Assembly (NCBI RefSeq): GCF_000153325.1
Contig: NZ_CH724146.1
Span: 184,669-248,668, forward strand
DNA from: Photobacterium sp. SKA34
Lineage (GTDB): Bacteria > Pseudomonadota > Gammaproteobacteria > Enterobacterales > Vibrionaceae
DNA length: 64,000 bases
Direction: 5' to 3'
The position numbers and the translations under genes are program-made. The notes beneath the pieces are model-generated. The model was not told the origin of the DNA. It saw only the letters and a program-made list of their open reading frames with translations, and searched no databases. The stretch's first letter is position 1; the number at the start of each line of letters is the position of its first letter. This document shows, in pieces, positions 43,079 through 52,472 of this stretch.

Positions 43079-43115
43079 AAAAAAGCCCCCGAACTTCTCA
43101 GTGCGGGGGCTTTTT
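43079..43115 (-). terminator. ilv attenuator terminator
   Basis: Stem AAAAAGCCCCCG / CGGGGGCTTTTT with a T run on the minus strand, between the leader peptide and ilvG. This is the classic place for the ilvGMEDA attenuator. Confidence 0.88.
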
Positions 43116-43131
43116 ATTTGCGTCTCTTGCG

Positions 43132-43218
43132 CTACTTTGCGCCAGCAAATCCCCGCTGCGGTGACATAATCACCACAATGACATTAATAATGAGTACGAG
43201 AGATGTTGTTAAGCGCAT
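43132..43218 (-). CDS. ilvL: ilv operon leader peptide IlvL
   Basis: A 28-residue peptide (start ATG 43218, stop TAG) reads MRLTTSLVLIINVIVVIM, then a short tail with SPQRG. It is packed with Leu, Val and Ile codons, as the E. coli IlvL regulatory peptide is. The terminator hairpin lies 17 bases downstream of its stop. Ribosome stalling at these codons would prevent the terminator and so express ilvGMEDA when branched-chain tRNAs are uncharged. Role inferred from the close match in layout. Confidence 0.88.
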   Translation of the reverse strand: MRLTTSLVLIINVIVVIMSPQRGFAGAK

Positions 43219-43403
43219 GTATATTTGTCCAACTTTTGTTGTCTAGTTGTTGCTATATGTTAGTGGTAACACAGACGTCTATCGCATGACAAGCAAAAAC
43301 TGTGGTTTTTTTAGCAAACGAGCTGCATTTACAGGCATCTTATGAAACTAAAAATAAATAATTCATTAACGAATGTTTTCGTATCTCAGTGAGGTGATGG
43401 TTC

Positions 43404-44930
43404 ATGACGCTTGCGATTGTTCATAGTCGAGCTTGTGTGGGTGTACATGCCCCACCAGTGACAGTAGAAGTCCACTTAAGTAACGGGTTGCCAAGTTTTA
43501 CATTAGTTGGGTTACCTGAAACTACTGTAAAAGAGGCTAAAGATCGGGTTCGAAGTGCAATTATTAATGCGAATTTTGAGTTCCCATCACGACGTATCAC
43601 TGTCAACTTGGCTCCTGCTGATTTACCTAAAGAAGGAGGGCGGTTTGATTTACCTATTGCGTTAGGTATTTTGGCTGCATCAGGCCAGATCCCTATAGAT
43701 AAATTAGCAGAGCATGAGTTTATCGGTGAATTAGCATTATCGGGAGAGTTACGACAAGTAAAGGGAGCCCTTCCTGCTGCTTTAGCAGCGTTAAAGGCGA
43801 AACGTTGCTTTGTGGTGCCTGATAGTAATAGCGATCAAGTGGCTCTCGTCGGTAAAGAAGTTCATAAATCAGCCTCCAGTCTATTAGCTGTCTGTGGCTA
43901 TTTATGTGGCCAACAACAATTGGCATTAAATTTTAGTGAGCAGCCGCAAGAAACAGCGGTTCCTTTAGATCGAGATATGCAAGATATTATCGGTCAGCAA
44001 CAAGGTAAACGTGCGTTAGAAATTGCCGCAGCTGGCGGCCACAATGTCTTGTTCCTTGGGCCTCCGGGAACGGGTAAAACCATGCTTGCATCAAGGTTGT
44101 GCGACTTATTACCGCCGATGAACCATGAAGAAGCGTTAGAAACAGCGGCCGTTACCTCACTCACACCACAATCGTTACACCAAGGAAACTGGTTAAAAAG
44201 ACCTTTTCGCACGCCACACCATTCGAGCTCTATGGCGGCATTAGTGGGTGGAGGTTCAGTACCTAAACCGGGAGAAATATCTTTGGCACACAATGGGTTA
44301 TTATTTCTTGATGAGATGCCTGAATTTGAACGTAAAGTTTTAGACTCTTTGCGCGAACCATTAGAGTCTGGCCATATTGTGATTTCTCGTGCGACCAGTA
44401 AAACAACGTTTCCAGCCCGCTTTCAATTGATTTGTGCGCTGAATCCAAGTCCTTCTGGATATTATGATGGCAATCAAACACGTACCAACCCACAGGCGAT
44501 ATTACGTTATTTAAGCCGGCTGAGTGGCCCATTACTTGATAGGTTTGATATGTCGATTGAGATCCCTGCTCTACCCCGAGGCACGTTAGCCAAGGGTGGA
44601 GATCGAGGTGATTCAACAGTAACGATTAAAGCGCGGGTTGATCATGCTCGTCATCAAATGTTGACTCGAAGTGGTAAGGTGAATGCCCTGTTATCGACGC
44701 GAGAGCTTGAACAGTATTGCCCTCTACAACAAGCTGATGCAGCATTTTTAGAAAATGCGCTTCATCAGTTAGGTTTATCGGTACGGGCTTACCATCGGAT
44801 AATTAAAGTAGCGCGTACGATAGCTGATTTGGCGGGAGAGCCTGATATTTCTCGAGGGCACTTAGCGGAAGCGTTAGGTTATCGCTCAATGGATAGGCTG
44901 CTTAAGCAGATTAATAGCCAAGTTATATAA
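43404..44930 (+). CDS. comM: ComM/YifB-family AAA+ ATPase (Mg-chelatase-like)
   Basis: ComM is a hexameric helicase that promotes branch migration during natural transformation in Vibrio. The 508-residue protein has the N-terminal Lon-S5-like domain (VHLSNGLPSFTLVGLPETTVKEAKDRV in two parts). Walker A is LGPPGTGKTML near residue 220, Walker B LLFLDEMPEFE, and the C-terminal domain contains VARTIADLAGEPDI. Located divergently from the ilv operon. A bidirectional terminator follows. Presence of comM and dprA fits a naturally competent lineage. Confidence 0.95.
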   Translation: MTLAIVHSRACVGVHAPPVTVEVHLSNGLPSFTLVGLPETTVKEAKDRVRSAIINANFEFPSRRITVNLAPADLPKEGGRFDLPIALGILAASGQIPIDKLAEHEFIGELALSGELRQVKGALPAALAALKAKRCFVVPDSNSDQVALVGKEVHKSASSLLAVCGYLCGQQQLALNFSEQPQETAVPLDRDMQDIIGQQQGKRALEIAAAGGHNVLFLGPPGTGKTMLASRLCDLLPPMNHEEALETAAVTSLTPQSLHQGNWLKRPFRTPHHSSSMAALVGGGSVPKPGEISLAHNGLLFLDEMPEFERKVLDSLREPLESGHIVISRATSKTTFPARFQLICALNPSPSGYYDGNQTRTNPQAILRYLSRLSGPLLDRFDMSIEIPALPRGTLAKGGDRGDSTVTIKARVDHARHQMLTRSGKVNALLSTRELEQYCPLQQADAAFLENALHQLGLSVRAYHRIIKVARTIADLAGEPDISRGHLAEALGYRSMDRLLKQINSQVI

Positions 44931-44956
44931 CAAAAAGTGTCGGTTATTTGGATAAT

Positions 44957-44982
44957 AAAAAAGGGCATCACTGCCCTTTTTT
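44957..44982. terminator. Bidirectional terminator between comM and dsbA
   Basis: Stem AAAAAAGGGCA / TGCCCTTTTTT with a 4-nt loop between convergent genes. Confidence 0.9.
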
Positions 44983-44995
44983 ATTTTAGATGAGA

Positions 44996-45598
44996 TTACT
45001 TTTTCAGTAAGTAGTTTACTAACTCAAAGTATTCGTCTGCCGATTTGATTTTACCTGTTTGCACAAGGTACTTGTTGTTAACCACAACAGCTGGCACACC
45101 TGTTAGGCCTGCATCTTCAAAGGACTTATCAAAACGACTTACCATTGAATTTACCGCAAAGCTATTAAATGCGCCGTCAAATTCTGCGGCTGGCACCCCT
45201 TCATCGATGAAGGTTTGACGCACTTCTTCTTCATTACGTGGTGGCTTGTTCATGGTGTGGATACGGTTAAAGAACACCGGTACCATTTGATCTTGAACAC
45301 CTAGTACTACAGAGGTAGCGAAGGCTTTACTCATCACTTTACCCATAGAGCCACCCATGAATGAAACATGCATTTTTTGTAGTTTTGCATTTTCAGGTAG
45401 CTTTGTTTTTAGCTGTTTGATCATAGGCTCAAACTGGTAGCAATGCGGGCAGTATAAAGAGAAGTACTCAGTCACAATGGGGGTTTCAGATTTTGGTAGA
45501 TCGAGAACTTTGTAGTAATCACCTTCAGTAAATTTTGCAGCGTGCACTGAAAATGATAGTAACGCTGCACTAGCTAGCGTGAGTAACTTCTTGAACAT
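44996..45598 (-). CDS. dsbA: Thiol:disulfide interchange protein DsbA
   Basis: DsbA oxidises cysteines of secreted proteins in the periplasm. The 200-residue protein has a signal peptide (FKKLLTLASAALLSFSVHA, cleaved before AKF), the active site YCPHCYQFEP near residue 50, and the cis-Pro loop TGVPAVVVNNKYLV. It lies downstream of srkA on the same strand, as in E. coli, and may be cotranscribed. Confidence 0.97.
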   Translation of the reverse strand: MFKKLLTLASAALLSFSVHAAKFTEGDYYKVLDLPKSETPIVTEYFSLYCPHCYQFEPMIKQLKTKLPENAKLQKMHVSFMGGSMGKVMSKAFATSVVLGVQDQMVPVFFNRIHTMNKPPRNEEEVRQTFIDEGVPAAEFDGAFNSFAVNSMVSRFDKSFEDAGLTGVPAVVVNNKYLVQTGKIKSADEYFELVNYLLKK

Positions 45599-45672
45599 TA
45601 ATATAACTCCCTGATTATCCTTATCACGGTTATAAATATAACCTGAATTTTTATGTTAATACGTTTTTGTGT

Positions 45673-46659
45673 TTACCACTGTGGCATGAGTTGTAATGGT
45701 GCATCATGCAGTGAGGCAATTTGTTCTTTAAATGCAAGCACTTGCCCTTCCCAATATTTTGCATCAGCAAACCATGGGAATGCACGGGGAAATGCAGGAT
45801 CTTCCCAGCGTTTTGCTAGCCATGCCATATAATGCACCATTCTAAGACCGCGTAAAGGCTCGATTAGTTGCAATTGACGTTGATCAAAATCTGCAAATTC
45901 ACCATAAGCTTCAAGTAAAGTATCCAGTTGGGCTAATTGATCGGCACGCTCACCGTTTAATAGCATCCATAAATCTTGGACGGCAGGACCATTACGGGCA
46001 TCATCAAGATCGACAAACATCGGGCCATCACGCCATAAAATATTACCTGGGTGACAGTCGCCATGAAGACGAATCGCTTGCCAATTAGTTGACCAATGCT
46101 GTTCGAGGTTTTTAATCAGTAGATCAAGATCGGCAAAAAAGACGTTCTTAAGGTGATCGGGAATAAACTGACTGTGCTCTAATAATTTTCGAGGCTGATA
46201 GACGTATTCATCTAGCCCCATGGTTGGACGATGTTGAAAAGGCTGGCGTTGTCCCACTAGATGAATACGACCTAAATAACGACCGACCCATTCTAATTGG
46301 TCAAAATTATCGACTTCAAATTGCCGACCGCCGACACTTGGGAATAAAGCAAAACGATGACCATTAAAGGTATGTAGTGTTTTCCCATTGATGTTTAGAG
46401 GTGCGGCAACAGGAATTTCATTGTCAGCCAATTCTTGTGTGAATTGGTGCTCTTCTTCAATTTGCTCATCACGCCAACGTTCTGAGCGATAGAATTTGGT
46501 GACATAGCGAGCCCCATCTTCCGCTTTAAACTGATAGACCCGATTTTCATAACTATTGAGAGCCAGTAATCCTGACTCTGCTCGAACATTAATGCTATCT
46601 AAGGCATCAAGCAGCAAATCAGGCGTGAGAGTTGAAAAACAAAAGTCGTTTTTTTCCAT
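45673..46659 (-). CDS. srkA: Stress response kinase A (SrkA/RdoA)
   Basis: SrkA is a protein kinase of the aminoglycoside phosphotransferase fold, linked to envelope and oxidative stress responses. The 328 residues show YVTKFYRSERW for the nucleotide lysine, the catalytic loop RLHGDCHPGNILW near residue 197 and the metal aspartate in FVDLDDARNGP. The order yihD-srkA-dsbA on the minus strand is conserved with E. coli. Confidence 0.95.
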   Translation of the reverse strand: MEKNDFCFSTLTPDLLLDALDSINVRAESGLLALNSYENRVYQFKAEDGARYVTKFYRSERWRDEQIEEEHQFTQELADNEIPVAAPLNINGKTLHTFNGHRFALFPSVGGRQFEVDNFDQLEWVGRYLGRIHLVGQRQPFQHRPTMGLDEYVYQPRKLLEHSQFIPDHLKNVFFADLDLLIKNLEQHWSTNWQAIRLHGDCHPGNILWRDGPMFVDLDDARNGPAVQDLWMLLNGERADQLAQLDTLLEAYGEFADFDQRQLQLIEPLRGLRMVHYMAWLAKRWEDPAFPRAFPWFADAKYWEGQVLAFKEQIASLHDAPLQLMPQW

Positions 46660-46905
46660 GGAACAGCCTTAAAGACGGAAATTAAGGCAGCAGTTTACCT
46701 TAATCTTGAGATAACAAGAATTAAGGGGCTGATTTATCCCCCTAAGCTAACATGTGTTGTCATTAGTTTAGCGAAGGCTACTAATAAATCGACTTTTGGC
46801 GCTGAGTGTTAATTATTAATATTTATCAGTTCTGTTAATAACATAATTGTAATGTAAGGCGGTGGTTAGGCCTAAAATCAGAGCTGAAAGTGGTCGTTTG
46901 GACAC

Positions 46906-46934
46906 AAAAAAGCCAGTGAATATTCACTGGCTTT
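46906..46934 (-). terminator. Terminator after yihD
   Basis: A perfect 13-bp palindromic stem (AAAGCCAGTGAAT / ATTCACTGGCTTT) with six Ts on the minus strand. The rest of 46660-46905 shows no gene. Confidence 0.85.
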
Positions 46935-46955
46935 AAACGTTAAATTATAGCGAGA

Positions 46956-47222
46956 TTATTTAATAATACCGCGAGCGCGTAAGATTGCGGTTTTGAAGTC
47001 ATCTTCACAGTCTTTTGCAAGTCCTGGGATCATCTCGTCTTTGCCACTATTACGCATCTTCAAGTGATAAATCAGTACATCATCAGTGAGTGATTCTAAT
47101 GGGCCGTTATACTTTGCTTCTTCAGCCAGTTTTAATAAAAACTCCACTAAATTTAGATCAGGATCTTTTTGCCATTCAGGGTGAAGCAGTTCGATGAGCT
47201 CATTGACGCGATGCGTTTTCAT
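46956..47222 (-). CDS. yihD: YihD family protein (DUF1040)
   Basis: The 88-residue protein matches YihD: VNELIELLHPEWQKDPDLNLVEFL at the N terminus and the TDDVLIYHLKMRNSGKDEMIPGLA region. Biochemical function is unknown in the family. It lies 296 bases before srkA, with its own terminator between, so it is a separate unit. Clean ATG with GGAGTCACT upstream. Confidence 0.92.
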   Translation of the reverse strand: MKTHRVNELIELLHPEWQKDPDLNLVEFLLKLAEEAKYNGPLESLTDDVLIYHLKMRNSGKDEMIPGLAKDCEDDFKTAILRARGIIK

Positions 47223-47351
47223 AGTGACTCCGTAGTTGAGGCTGAGTGATCGTTGCTACGATCAAATTGTCATATTTCTAATAGGGATAAATTATAACAA
47301 AGCACACGGGGTTACAATCTGTTGTATGGGGCTGTAATGACAAAACAAAGT

Positions 47352-47375
47352 AAAAAAAGCAGCTGAAGCTGCTTT
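47352..47375 (-). terminator. Terminator behind the small minus-strand ORF
   Basis: Stem AAAGCAGC / GCTGCTTT with a TGAA-type loop and seven Ts on the minus strand. Confidence 0.75.
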
Positions 47376-47396
47376 ATCCCAATCGTTTTATTATCA

Positions 47397-47597
47397 TTAC
47401 GCGATATTTTGGTTGGCAATTGATTGCAGTATTTGGGTGTCTAACTCATCATGCTTTAATTTTATATCGTTATTCGTTAATGAAATCTCAACAACAGCTT
47501 TTTGTTTCGTTTTAAAATATGGAGCATGAGCCGTTGCACGAAGGCGTGAAGGGCTACGAGGGGTACTTACATACCTGACGGGAGATGCTGGTCGCAT
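47397..47597 (-). CDS. Hypothetical 66-residue protein
   Basis: I do not recognise this protein. The ATG at 47597 has a good SD (AGGTGA, 5 bases away), and the ORF ends 22 bases before a strong terminator, which favours a real gene. The N-terminal 28 residues are Arg/Ser/Pro-rich (SPVRYVSTPRSPSRLRA). The rest looks like an ordinary soluble segment (AVVEISLTNNDIKLKHDELD). On the same minus strand in the other frame, a 39-codon stretch upstream (beginning near 47713) also reads like protein. A frameshifted or decayed gene is therefore possible. Confidence 0.4.
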   Translation of the reverse strand: MRPASPVRYVSTPRSPSRLRATAHAPYFKTKQKAVVEISLTNNDIKLKHDELDTQILQSIANQNIA

Positions 47598-47945
47598 AAA
47601 TCACCTGTTGTCAGGCTCGTCCATGGCCGGAAGTTATCAAGCTGATCGCTGAAGGGAAAATTCCCTACTGGGTTTACCCCATCCATCAGTATATCGCTTG
47701 GTTGTTAATCAGTTTGCGCTGAGAATAACAATAGCAATTTTAAAAGTCGAGTAAAAAGTAGCCGCTAAAATGCTAAGATTGAAGCATTAAGATGGGGATG
47801 ATTCAGCATGCTGCAAAAAAAGGGCTGTAAGAGCGCTTTAGCTTGGTGTATTTAGATCCGTTTATGTTGTAATACGATGTTTGTGTTATACAGCACATAT
47901 CTTATGGAATAACTACATTATAAAAGAAGCCTTTGGAGAGGATGT
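47598..47945. other. Intergenic region, 348 bases
   Basis: No convincing gene. 47600-47720 has protein-like open stretches on both strands without good starts, perhaps a gene remnant. The rest is AT-rich and should hold the promoter of the GntR gene (SD GGAGAGG at 47934). Confidence 0.4.
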
Positions 47946-48626
47946 ATGGAGCAAGAGCAGCAACGCATTGTTGCCAACCGAAATTTATCTTATCGATTAG
48001 CTGAGTCTATTGGCCGTCGTATTTTGGCGGGAGAAACAGCGCCAGGTGATATTTTACCGGGTGAAGTCGAATTAGGTGACATGTATGGTGTAAGCCGTAC
48101 AGCTGTTCGTGAGGCAATCAAAATGTTGGCTGCCAAAGGAATGGTGTTGCCTCGGCCACGTATTGGTACACGTGTGATGCCGAAAAAGAATTGGAACTAT
48201 CTTGATCAAGATTTACTGGCTTGGTTAGATTTTGATGCCGATTCTGAATTATTAGAGGAATATCAACAAGCGCGTTTAATGTTAGAGCCAGAAGCGGCAG
48301 CATTAGCTGCTATTCATGCAACAGATGAAGAGCGTAAAGAGCTACAAGAGCTGTTGGCTGAAATGCATGAAATGGGCGATAACTTCGATCAAGAACGTTG
48401 GGTTGAAGTCGATACTCGTTTCCATCAACTGATTTATTTTTCCTCAGGAAATCATTTTATTAGTCCGTTTGGTAACTTGTTTAAAGCGGTATTTGAAAAC
48501 TACTTCCGAGTTGTTACGCGTGAACGTATTTTAAAACTTGATGCTCACCAACAGATCGTTGATGGCATTGTTGCTCGCGATCCAGATGCTGCTCGACAAG
48601 CCACCTTGTCACTACTGCAAAAATAA
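47946..48626 (+). CDS. GntR-family (FadR subfamily, FCD domain) transcriptional regulator
   Basis: The 226-residue protein has a winged helix at about 12-75 (RLAESIGRRILAGETAPGDILPGEVEL, then SRTAVREAIKMLAAKGMVLPRPRIGTRV). An FCD all-helical sensor with the metal-binding pattern (RLMLEPEAAALAA, DTRFHQLIYFSSGN, HQQIVDGIVARDPDAAR) follows. The segment PKKNWNYLDQDLLAW resembles DgoR/ExuR-type sugar-acid regulators. No metabolic gene is adjacent, so the target is unknown. The C terminus is slightly short but not obviously cut. Confidence 0.9.
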   Translation: MEQEQQRIVANRNLSYRLAESIGRRILAGETAPGDILPGEVELGDMYGVSRTAVREAIKMLAAKGMVLPRPRIGTRVMPKKNWNYLDQDLLAWLDFDADSELLEEYQQARLMLEPEAAALAAIHATDEERKELQELLAEMHEMGDNFDQERWVEVDTRFHQLIYFSSGNHFISPFGNLFKAVFENYFRVVTRERILKLDAHQQIVDGIVARDPDAARQATLSLLQK

Positions 48627-48800
48627 TAATTAGCGGGGTATCGTTTATCTATCACGAGCGCTCCGTTTTTATTACACATATTTTTATCTCATCATTATAA
48701 ATATTACGATTCCTGACTTGCTTATTTTCAGCTTACAAGTGTAAGCTGAGTGGTGTGGTTATAGTAGTATAATGTCATGTTAGCGTGAGGTAGTTGAGTG

Positions 48801-49460
48801 ATGAGTAAATCAGTGGCAACTGAACAAGGGTACTCAGTCGCAGAAGAAGTTGCGAACAGTATAAGCCATGGGATCGGGCTGGTATTTGGCTTGTTTGGGT
48901 TATATTTACTACTTGAGAAAGCATTCTATGTTAATGCTGATACGTTAAGTATTATCAGCTATACCGTGTATTCGGTGAGTATGATATTGCTTTATTTAGC
49001 TTCTACTCTCTACCATTCTATTTCATCCCCCAAAGCGAAACGCGCGTTAAAAACTTTCGATCATTGCGCTATTTATCTTCTTATTGCTGGTACTTATACG
49101 CCTTTTTTATTGATTTCTTTGCGTACGCCATTAGCTATTGGTTTGATGAGCGTGATTTGGGGACTTGCGATAATCGGTATTATTGCCAAAATTGCATTTG
49201 TTTATCGATTTGAGAAATTATCACTGATCACTTATTTAACCATGGGTTGGTTATCGTTAATTATGATTTATCAATTAGCACTTATTTTATCGACTGGTGG
49301 TTTAGTGTTTCTTGCTTTAGGCGGTGTGATCTATTCACTTGGGGTGATTTTCTACGTTAATAAACGTATTCCGTATAACCATGCAATTTGGCATTTATTT
49401 GTATTAGGTGGCTCTATTTGCCACTTTTGTGCGATTTATTTCTATGTAAAACCTGTGTAG
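48801..49460 (+). CDS. Hemolysin III / TrhA family membrane protein
   Basis: The 219-residue protein has seven predicted membrane segments. It has the HlyIII/PAQR motifs EVANSISHGIGLVFGLFG near the N terminus, STLYHSI, FDHCAIYLLIAGTYTPF and the C-terminal IWHLFVLGGSICHF. His and Asp residues at these places form the zinc site of the PAQR fold. E. coli YqfA/TrhA relatives affect membrane energetics; haemolysis is not implied. ATG 48801 chosen over the preceding GTG. Confidence 0.92.
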   Translation: MSKSVATEQGYSVAEEVANSISHGIGLVFGLFGLYLLLEKAFYVNADTLSIISYTVYSVSMILLYLASTLYHSISSPKAKRALKTFDHCAIYLLIAGTYTPFLLISLRTPLAIGLMSVIWGLAIIGIIAKIAFVYRFEKLSLITYLTMGWLSLIMIYQLALILSTGGLVFLALGGVIYSLGVIFYVNKRIPYNHAIWHLFVLGGSICHFCAIYFYVKPV

Positions 49461-49481
49461 AGCATCGCGATGTAATGGATA

Positions 49482-49510
49482 AAAAAGGGAGCGCAATACG
49501 CTCCCTTTTT
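49482..49510. terminator. Bidirectional terminator between the HlyIII gene and trkH
   Basis: Stem AAAAAGGGAGCG / CGCTCCCTTTTT with a 5-nt loop between convergent genes. Confidence 0.9.
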
Positions 49511-49523
49511 GTTTCTAGTGTTA

Positions 49524-50969
49524 TTAGTCTCGCCAAAATGCAGGTGAAAAAACCACTAACACCGTCAAAATTTCTAAACGTCCCATCAACATACCTAAGC
49601 TTAAGGTCCACTTTGATAAATCAGGCAAACTCGCGAAGTTACCTGTTGGACCGATAATGCTCCCCATCCCCGGCCCTACGTTAGCAACAGCGGTGACAGC
49701 ACCTGTAATGCTGGTGATGGGATCAAGCCCTTGCAGACCTAATATCGCAGCAATGAAGATAATGGTCATGATAAAGGTCAATACCAATGCAACAACCGAG
49801 CGCACAATATCGTCAGTGACAGGTCTGTCATTATAGCGTTGGACAAATAGCGCCGATGGGTGGATAGATTGCATAATTTGCTTACGTAGTAAGGCAAAGG
49901 CAATCTGGAATCGAAAGATTTTTATTCCGCCACTGGTAGACCCTGAGCAAGCTCCTACTAATAAAGTGAAGGCGAAAATAATACTAGGCAACGGTCCCCA
50001 TGAGGTGAAATCGCCCAAGCCAAACCCTGTGGTTGTCACAACAGAAATGATGTTGAAAAATGATAATCGCAGCGAATCCATCAACGAATAATCTTTATTG
50101 AAGAACAAGCATGCCGCCACAATTAAACTGGCAACGGTCACAAACAAGGCATAGCCTTTTACTTGGGCGTCACCAAATAAGGTTTTTGGATGGCGTTTTT
50201 TCAAGGCTTGTACAAACAGTAAAAATGGCAAACCACCTGAAAACATAAAGAAAGTAGCAACCCACTGTGCACTGTGCGAGAAGTGATTCATTGAACCATC
50301 AGAGGTGGAGTAACCGCCGGTCGAAATCGTAGTGAAAGCATGGTTAATGGCATCAAATGTATTCATCCCTGCAAACATAAACGAGATAATGCAAAGCAAG
50401 GTTAACGTGAGATAAACATTAACGATATTCTTTGCAACATTCTTGGTTCTTGGCGAGCTTTTATCTGACCAATCTGATGATTCAGTTTGGAATAAACGCA
50501 TACCACCGACGTTCAGCATCGGGAGGATCGCTACTGCCATCACAATGAAGCCAACCCCACCTAGCCATTGCAGTGTTGATCGCCACAGCAAAATACTGGG
50601 AGCCATATCATCTAAACCACTTAAGACGGTAGAGCCTGTTGTTGTGATCCCTGACATGGTTTCAAAGTAAGCATCGGTAAAACTAATGTGATTAATAAAT
50701 ACAAAAGGTAAGGCCGCAAAAGCACTGGCGACAGTCCAAACTAAGGTGGTGATCAAGAACATGTCTCGCACGCTAAGTTTAAACTCTGGGGTTTTACCTA
50801 AAGTTAAAAATAAAAAGGCAACAGAATGGGTGATCAATACCGCGGTGGCGAAATCAATAAATCCTTCTGTACCAGTAAAAAAGGCGACTAATGTCGGCAC
50901 GTACATGAATAGGGCTAGCTTAGACAGCACTAACCCTAGTACAAACAATATGGGACGATAATTAACCAT
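49524..50969 (-). CDS. trkH: Potassium uptake protein TrkH
   Basis: TrkH is the channel subunit of the Trk K+ uptake system. The 481-residue membrane protein has four pore repeats, with filter-like segments SGITTTGSTVLSGLD, ISTGGYSTSDGS, VVTTTGFGLGDF and TAVANVGPGMG. It is gated by the TrkA ring, whose gene lies 6 bases upstream on the same strand. Confidence 0.96.
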   Translation of the reverse strand: MVNYRPILFVLGLVLSKLALFMYVPTLVAFFTGTEGFIDFATAVLITHSVAFLFLTLGKTPEFKLSVRDMFLITTLVWTVASAFAALPFVFINHISFTDAYFETMSGITTTGSTVLSGLDDMAPSILLWRSTLQWLGGVGFIVMAVAILPMLNVGGMRLFQTESSDWSDKSSPRTKNVAKNIVNVYLTLTLLCIISFMFAGMNTFDAINHAFTTISTGGYSTSDGSMNHFSHSAQWVATFFMFSGGLPFLLFVQALKKRHPKTLFGDAQVKGYALFVTVASLIVAACLFFNKDYSLMDSLRLSFFNIISVVTTTGFGLGDFTSWGPLPSIIFAFTLLVGACSGSTSGGIKIFRFQIAFALLRKQIMQSIHPSALFVQRYNDRPVTDDIVRSVVALVLTFIMTIIFIAAILGLQGLDPITSITGAVTAVANVGPGMGSIIGPTGNFASLPDLSKWTLSLGMLMGRLEILTVLVVFSPAFWRD

Positions 50970-50975
50970 GATCAG

Positions 50976-52352
50976 TTACAAGAAGAAAGGACTAGGTTGG
51001 AAGAGACGTTCAACATCAGGGATGTACTTCTTATCAACAAGGAACATCACCACGTGATCGTTTTGCTCGATGACGGTACGGTCATGGGCGATTAACACTT
51101 CTTCACCACGGACAACTGCACCAATTGTGGTACCTGGTGGTAATTTAATATCGCTGATTGCACGACCAACGACTTTAGAGGTACTGGAATCACCATGAGC
51201 AATCGCTTCAATGGCTTCTGCAGCGCCACGACGTAGTGATGATACATTAACTATATCGGCTTTTCGCACGTGCGTTAATAATGCTGAAATTGTCGCTTGT
51301 TGCGGTGAAATTGCGATATCAATTGTTCCGCCTTGCACCAAATCAACGTAAGCGCCGCGCTGGATAAGCACCATCACTTTCTTTGCTCCCATGCGCTTAG
51401 CAAGCATGGCTGACATGATGTTGGCTTCATCATCGTTAGTAACCGCAATAAAGACATCGATCTGCTCGATATGCTCTTCACTGAGCAACTCTTGATCTGA
51501 GGCATCACCACAAAATACGATGGTATTTTGTAGCATTTCAGACAAGTTCTCAGCACGCTCTTGATTACGTTCAATCAGTTTGATGCTGTAGCTTTGCTCT
51601 AAACGACGAGCTAAACCAGCACCCACGTTACCACCACCAACAATCATCAAACGCTTATAAGGTTTCTCTAGGCGCTGAAGTTCACTCATTACTGAACGAA
51701 TATGGTTACTTGCGGCGACAAAGAAGACTTCATCATCAGCTTCAATTATCGTTGTACCTTGTGGACGAATCGGTTTACCTTGACGGAAAATCGCCGCTAC
51801 GCGGGTATCGATATGTGGCATGTGTTCACGTAATGCAGATAAGGCATTACCAACTAGCGGACCGCCATAGTAAGCTTTTACCGCAACAAGGCCGACTTTC
51901 TCTTCTGCAAAGCTAACAACCTGTAATGCGCCTGGGTATTCAATCAATTTTTCAATGTAATCGGTCACCAATTCTTCTGGGGCGATTAAGTGATCAACAG
52001 GAACAGCATCAGATTGAAACAGTTGTTCTTTCTCTCGTAAATATTCAGGCGAACGAATACGAGCGACACGGTTAGGTGTATTGAAAAGAGAGAATGCAAT
52101 TTGACATGCGATCATGTTAGTTTCATCGGAGTTCGTGACAGATACCAACATATCAGCATCTTGTGCCCCTGCTTCTCGTAACGTACGAGGGTGACTGGCA
52201 AAGCCTTGTACAACCCGAAGGTCGTATTTGTCTTGCAGCTCACGAAGACGCTCGGGATCCTTATCAACGATAGTGATATCGTTATTCTCACCAACCAAGT
52301 TTTCAGCAAGGGTGCCGCCAACTTGTCCGGCACCGAGAATAATAATTTTCAT
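50976..52352 (-). CDS. trkA: Trk system regulatory subunit TrkA
   Basis: TrkA forms the cytosolic NAD/ATP-binding ring on TrkH. The 458 residues are two RCK halves: Rossmann motif IILGAGQVGGTLAENL at the N terminus and IVGGGNVGAGLARRLE near residue 236. Each is followed by a TrkA-C domain (PGALQVVSFAEEKVG; GTTIGAVVRGEEVLIA). A terminator after rsmB suggests that trkAH has its own promoter. Confidence 0.97.
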   Translation of the reverse strand: MKIIILGAGQVGGTLAENLVGENNDITIVDKDPERLRELQDKYDLRVVQGFASHPRTLREAGAQDADMLVSVTNSDETNMIACQIAFSLFNTPNRVARIRSPEYLREKEQLFQSDAVPVDHLIAPEELVTDYIEKLIEYPGALQVVSFAEEKVGLVAVKAYYGGPLVGNALSALREHMPHIDTRVAAIFRQGKPIRPQGTTIIEADDEVFFVAASNHIRSVMSELQRLEKPYKRLMIVGGGNVGAGLARRLEQSYSIKLIERNQERAENLSEMLQNTIVFCGDASDQELLSEEHIEQIDVFIAVTNDDEANIMSAMLAKRMGAKKVMVLIQRGAYVDLVQGGTIDIAISPQQATISALLTHVRKADIVNVSSLRRGAAEAIEAIAHGDSSTSKVVGRAISDIKLPPGTTIGAVVRGEEVLIAHDRTVIEQNDHVVMFLVDKKYIPDVERLFQPSPFFL

Positions 52353-52425
52353 AGTCTATGCCTGATGTAAATGCCTATAGAGATCAGATGTAAGTACAAT
52401 GTTCTGATCGGCGTTATAAAATATG

Positions 52426-52459
52426 AAAAAGCGGAATCTTGACAGCAAGTTCCGCTTTT
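52426..52459 (-). terminator. Terminator after rsmB
   Basis: Arms AAAAAGCGGAA and TTCCGCTTTT with T run on the minus strand, between rsmB and trkA. Confidence 0.8.
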
Positions 52460-52472
52460 ATCTAAACAATGA

